A DNA stretch of 6,813 bases, taken from the NCBI GenBank assembly GCA_023430365.1, contig JAEZAS010000181.1:1-6813 (forward strand). The letters are read 5' to 3'. This document shows, piece after piece, positions 6,224-6,813 of this stretch. The notes beneath the pieces were generated by a model that ran no database searches, was not told the origin of the DNA, and saw only the letters and a program-made list of their open reading frames with translations. Made by a program: the position numbers and the translations under genes. How positions within the stretch are numbered: position 1 is the stretch's first letter; every line of letters starts with the position of its first letter. Origin of the DNA: Planctomycetota bacterium. Its GTDB lineage: Bacteria; Planctomycetota; Planctomycetia; Pirellulales; Pirellulaceae.

Positions 6224-6309
6224 TCGGCGCGAAGCCGACGAGCCGCGCCTCGGTTTCCCTGCCCCGCGACGAAGCAAGGGCTGAGGGAAATTAGACCGCC
6301 GAAAACCGA
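6224..6309. other. Run of hairpins, possible structured RNA
   Basis: TCGGC/GCCGA (6224-6228/6234-6238) encloses a GCGAA loop. It is followed by TTTCCCT-GCCC (6254-6264) pairing with GGGC (6278-6281) and AGGGAAA (6284-6290), with a two-base TG bulge. An outer TCGG/CCGA pair (6250-6253/6306-6309) could close the second hairpin; it extends to TCGGTTT/AAACCGA as a competing alternative because it shares the TTT. This looks like folded RNA rather than coding sequence. It is not a tRNA and does not match the SRP-RNA tip sequence. No family is recognised. Confidence 0.35.
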
Positions 6310-6361
6310 AGCGCAACGTCTAAGTGGGCCCCCATCACCGATCCCGCAGGCGACCGTATCT

Positions 6362-6389
6362 CCCGCCGCCCACTTCCCTACCCTTCCCC
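6362..6389 (-). other. G-quadruplex motif (minus strand; i-motif potential on plus)
   Basis: The minus strand has five runs of at least three G (complement of C-runs at 6362-6364, 6369-6371, 6376-6378, 6381-6383 and 6386-6389) separated by loops of 4, 4, 2 and 2 bases. This meets the canonical G3+N1-7 rule with a spare run. It lies about 195 bases upstream of the lipoprotein -10 candidate and within the strand-asymmetric C-rich segment. Confidence 0.6.
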
Positions 6390-6477
6390 ATCTTTCCGAA
6401 CCCCGTCCCGCCAGACTCGCCCCCTGCGCCCTTACGCGCACTCACCCCGCCGCCCAATTACCCCCAGAATACGCGCA

Positions 6478-6506
6478 GAGACAGAGCAGGCGCCGGACGC
6501 TGTCTC
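6478..6506. terminator. Hairpin at the edge of the AT-rich block, possible terminator
   Basis: GAGACAG (6478-6484) and CTGTCTC (6500-6506) form a perfect 7-base stem around a 15-base loop that contains GGCGCC. On the plus strand it is followed by GTGACTTTCTCT, mildly T-rich. No gene ends just before it, so a terminator role would imply an unseen upstream transcript. Confidence 0.3.
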
Positions 6507-6530
6507 GTGACTTTCTCTAAAAGATTTTCA

Positions 6531-6559
6531 TTGCAGATAACCATACAGTTATCTATATT
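6531..6559 (+). promoter_or_regulatory. Candidate sigma-70-type promoter for the gene at 6741
   Basis: TTGCAG (6531-6536) and TATATT (6554-6559, five of six) are 17 bases apart, the ideal spacing, in the only clearly AT-rich patch of the window. A second -10-like TATACT lies at 6561-6566. The start would fall near 6566, giving a leader of about 175 bases that contains both heptamer repeat clusters. Confidence 0.42.
6535..6554. repeat. Perfect inverted repeat within the promoter spacer, possible operator
   Basis: AGATAAC (6535-6541) and GTTATCT (6548-6554) are perfect inverted copies six bases apart, centred between the proposed -35 and -10. A second pair, TATCTA (6550-6555) and TAGATA (6567-6572), overlaps its right arm. 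A dyad in this position is where a dimeric repressor would sit; no regulator gene is visible nearby. Confidence 0.4.
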
Positions 6560-6595
6560 TTATACTTAGATACAAATGAATTATCGGCGGTTATT

Positions 6596-6644
6596 TACTC
6601 CGTACTCGGTACCCCGTACTCAGTACTGAGTGCTGAGTACCCGG
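6596..6644. repeat. Degenerate heptamer tandem array, TACTCNG type
   Basis: Seven consecutive 7-base units are read: TACTCCG, TACTCGG, TACCCCG, TACTCAG, TACTGAG, TGCTGAG and TACCCGG. The units differ at one to three positions. The array includes a perfect 14-base palindrome, ACTCAGTACTGAGT (6618-6631), and a wider GTACTCAG/CTGAGTAC inverted pair. A 7-base period cannot encode a fixed peptide repeat. The pattern resembles the short tandemly repeated repetitive (STRR) heptamers described in heterocystous cyanobacteria. Confidence 0.7.
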
Positions 6645-6672
6645 ACTGACTTAACCAGATCCAACTACCACC

Positions 6673-6721
6673 CACTGAAAACTGATCACTGAAAACTGAT
6701 CACTGAAAACTGACAACTGTT
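6673..6721. repeat. Heptamer tandem array, (A/C)ACTGA(A/T) type
   Basis: Seven 7-base units alternate CACTGAA and AACTGAT (three alternations, the last reading AACTGAC) and end with AACTGTT. Seen another way, a 14-base unit CACTGAAAACTGAT is repeated almost exactly three times. The array starts exactly 77 bases (11 heptamers) after the start of the TACTCNG array, so both share one 7-base phase. It ends 19 bases before the ATG at 6741, just upstream of that gene's ribosome site. Confidence 0.8.
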
Positions 6722-6740
6722 TACTCGCCGGAGACTTTCG

Positions 6741-6813
6741 ATGGTTGCTGCATTTCCTGAGCGTGTGCCGCGGGGGCGGAATTTGGGGATCTTTTGGGCG
6801 GCGACTTTGGAGG
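6741..6813 (+). CDS. Unrecognised protein, 3' cut by window edge
   Basis: ATG 6741 opens a frame of 24 whole codons (MVAAFPERVPRGRNLGIFWA then ATLE) running off the right edge. CGGAG (6729-6733) gives a ribosome site seven bases upstream, and an in-frame TGA at 6711-6713 rules out a start beyond that point. The codons suit the GC-rich neighbours. The visible residues are too few to assign a family; the LGIFWAATL stretch is hydrophobic and might begin a membrane segment, but that is speculative. The promoter candidate at 6531-6559 and the heptamer arrays lie upstream. Confidence 0.55.
   Translation, partial: MVAAFPERVPRGRNLGIFWAATLE

Larger units (their letters stand above)
6087..6740. other. 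Long non-coding intergenic region between divergent genes
   Basis: This 654-base stretch separates the minus-strand lipoprotein gene from the plus-strand gene at 6741. The open frames crossing it (for example + 6005-6520 and - 6208-6441) lack protein-like composition, ribosome sites and recognisable domains. Reading left to right it contains the lipoprotein leader and promoter candidate, a set of hairpins (6224-6309), a strongly C-rich, G-poor segment on the plus strand (about 6326-6475), a 7-base-stem hairpin (6478-6506), an AT-rich promoter-like block (about 6515-6595), and heptamer repeat clusters (6596-6644 and 6673-6721). Each supported item is listed separately. Confidence 0.7.

Noticed and set aside
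6005..6520. Plus-strand open frame of 171 codons
   Set aside because: The product is low-complexity, Arg/Pro-rich, antisense to the lipoprotein start and without a ribosome site.
6596..6721. CRISPR array
   Set aside because: The units are 7 bases with no spacers, and no cas gene is present.

Overview
The window is GC-rich (except for a short AT-rich stretch near 6510-6600) and reads like the chromosome of a planctomycete, most likely of the Pirellulales type. That placement is an inference from the gene families: a PQQ-repeat protein with the 'GDWPEFRG' signature, a secreted helical-repeat protein ending in a HINT (intein-like) domain, a small lipoprotein with a carboxypeptidase-regulatory-like fold, and intergenic spaces filled with palindromes and heptamer repeats. 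No database comparison was possible.

Layout. 1-1367 (+): 3' part of a PQQ/BamB-like beta-propeller protein, cut by the left edge. 1366-1479: a compound palindromic repeat that begins inside the stop codon. 1603-1968 (+): a single-domain rhodanese with its catalytic Cys and a good extended -10 promoter. 2094-3365 (+): a complete FAD-dependent monooxygenase of the PHBH/UbiH fold. 3366-3565: a 200-base spacer made largely of overlapping hairpins. 3566-5479 (+): a secreted 637-residue protein with helical (TPR/HEAT-like) repeats, a Gly-rich linker containing an exact tandem repeat, a 132-residue HINT domain and only a 16-residue tail. 5480-5618: a short convergent spacer with strong hairpins. 5619-6086 (-): a small lipoprotein. 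6087-6740: a long non-coding stretch holding a probable lipoprotein promoter, hairpins, a C-rich segment with G-quadruplex potential on the minus strand, an AT-rich promoter-like block and two clusters of degenerate heptamer repeats. 6741-6813 (+): the first 24 codons of an unrecognised gene.

The four left-hand genes point the same way, but each is separated from the next by 125-235 bases containing hairpins or promoter-like sequence, so they are more likely independent units than an operon, and no shared pathway is evident. The most unusual items are the HINT protein, which has the parts for self-processing but no toxin or other payload behind it, and the in-phase heptamer arrays lying between a promoter-like block and the next gene. 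I see no rRNA, tRNA, CRISPR array, transposase or phage gene.
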